A program made the translations under genes and the position numbers. From contig CAKZYM010000201.1 of the NCBI GenBank assembly GCA_937884685.1, forward strand, positions 1-5,633: a stretch of DNA of 5,633 nt. Direction: 5' to 3'. The DNA comes from an uncultured Calothrix sp. Lineage in GTDB: Bacteria > Cyanobacteriota > Cyanobacteriia > Cyanobacteriales > Nostocaceae. Positions within the stretch are counted from its first letter, which is position 1; every line of letters begins with the position of its first letter. Shown here piece after piece: positions 5,127 to 5,633 of this stretch. Below the pieces are notes generated by a model. That model did not search any database. It was given only the letters and a program-made list of their open reading frames with translations, and had not been told where the DNA came from.

Positions 5127-5633
5127 ATGAATACTATTTCAACTTCCAACGTCGAATTCAAGCATCCAGCTTGGCAAAATGTCGTTATGCTAACTTTGGG
5201 CTTTTGGCTAAGTGCTAGCATTATTTTAGATTGGGTAATTATGCCTAGCCTTTACGTTTCTGGAATGATGACTCAATCTAGTTTTGCATCGGCTGGCTAT
5301 ACAATTTTTTGGAGCTTTAACCGAGTTGAATTATTGTGTGCGGGCTTGATATTAACTGGGGTTATGGCTTTTGGTCAAACTAAATTAAACTGGTCAAAAA
5401 GCGCTATTTTCTTAGCAAATTTACTAGTTGCAATTGCTTTAGTTGATACTTATATTTTGACTCCAGAAATGTCTGCCATTGGACTACAATTAAACTGGTT
5501 TGAAGCAATTACTGAAACTCCTGCCAGTATGAATTTATTGCATGGTACTTACTGGGTACTTGAAATAGCAAAATTAGCAGTAGGTGGAACTCTTTTTGCT
5601 TGGTGCTGGAATCGGTTAGCAGTGAACAGTTAA
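5127..5633 (+). CDS. Four-helix membrane protein, DUF4149/TMEM205-like
   Basis: A complete 168-residue protein whose TAA stop is the last codon of the window. Four hydrophobic segments are visible at about residues 17-38, 57-82, 91-111 and 140-160, joined by short loops. The layout resembles DUF4149/TMEM205-like integral membrane proteins: a small-residue-rich first helix ending in a Pro-containing turn (VIMPSLY 37-43), an LTPEM motif just after the third helix (111-115) and an NLLHGTYW motif opening the fourth (136-143), followed by EIAK. Charged or polar residues next to or within helices (D35, R66-E68, D107, H139, E146-K149) may be functional. No substrate or reaction is known. The ATG directly follows eight T residues (5119-5126) and has no Shine-Dalgarno sequence; it is the first ATG after the divergent spacer and precedes the first helix sensibly. 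The family call is moderate and based on pattern only; membrane topology is more certain. Confidence 0.6.
   Translation: MNTISTSNVEFKHPAWQNVVMLTLGFWLSASIILDWVIMPSLYVSGMMTQSSFASAGYTIFWSFNRVELLCAGLILTGVMAFGQTKLNWSKSAIFLANLLVAIALVDTYILTPEMSAIGLQLNWFEAITETPASMNLLHGTYWVLEIAKLAVGGTLFAWCWNRLAVNS

Overview
The window looks cyanobacterial. The strongest evidence is a complete DUF2808-family protein, a family found essentially only in cyanobacteria. A very long DUF4347 / beta-helix / Calx-beta surface-type protein, a short heptanucleotide (STRR-like) repeat, the weak or absent Shine-Dalgarno sequences and the AT-rich spacers fit this. I see no HIP1 octamer (GCGATCGC), and I do not name a genus.

Layout: positions 1-3752 are filled by one minus-strand gene, open for 1250 codons and cut off by the left edge. 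Codon-by-codon reading found no stop or frameshift, so the plus-strand and alternate-frame ORFs over it are shadows. Its product starts with a DUF4347 domain carrying a caspase-like His...Cys pair. It continues with a Pmp-like beta-helix containing a very glycine-rich stretch with six consecutive arginines, then five Calx-beta or Calx-beta-like modules, then a less repetitive region that runs out of the window.

Positions 3753-4337 hold no convincing gene. They carry a candidate promoter for the giant gene and a run of hairpins. One group (about 4065-4164) has the shape of the 3' end of a TnpB-associated RNA, i.e. the right end of an IS200/IS605-type element with no tnpB left beside it. Positions 4338-4910 (minus) encode the exported DUF2808 protein. 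The 216-base divergent spacer that follows holds the heptamer repeat and a perfect 9-bp inverted repeat that looks like an operator. Positions 5127-5633 (plus) encode a four-helix membrane protein resembling DUF4149/TMEM205-like proteins and end exactly at the window edge.

The genes are not an obvious pathway. The giant protein and the DUF2808 protein both point to the cell envelope or outside of the cell, but the 585-base hairpin-rich gap argues against one operon. The DUF2808 and membrane-protein genes are divergent and may share control through the inverted repeat. I found no clear new defence or RNA system. The most unusual items are the caspase-like head with the only cysteine of the protein, the hexa-arginine tract, the solitary TnpB-RNA-like structure and the unassigned operator.
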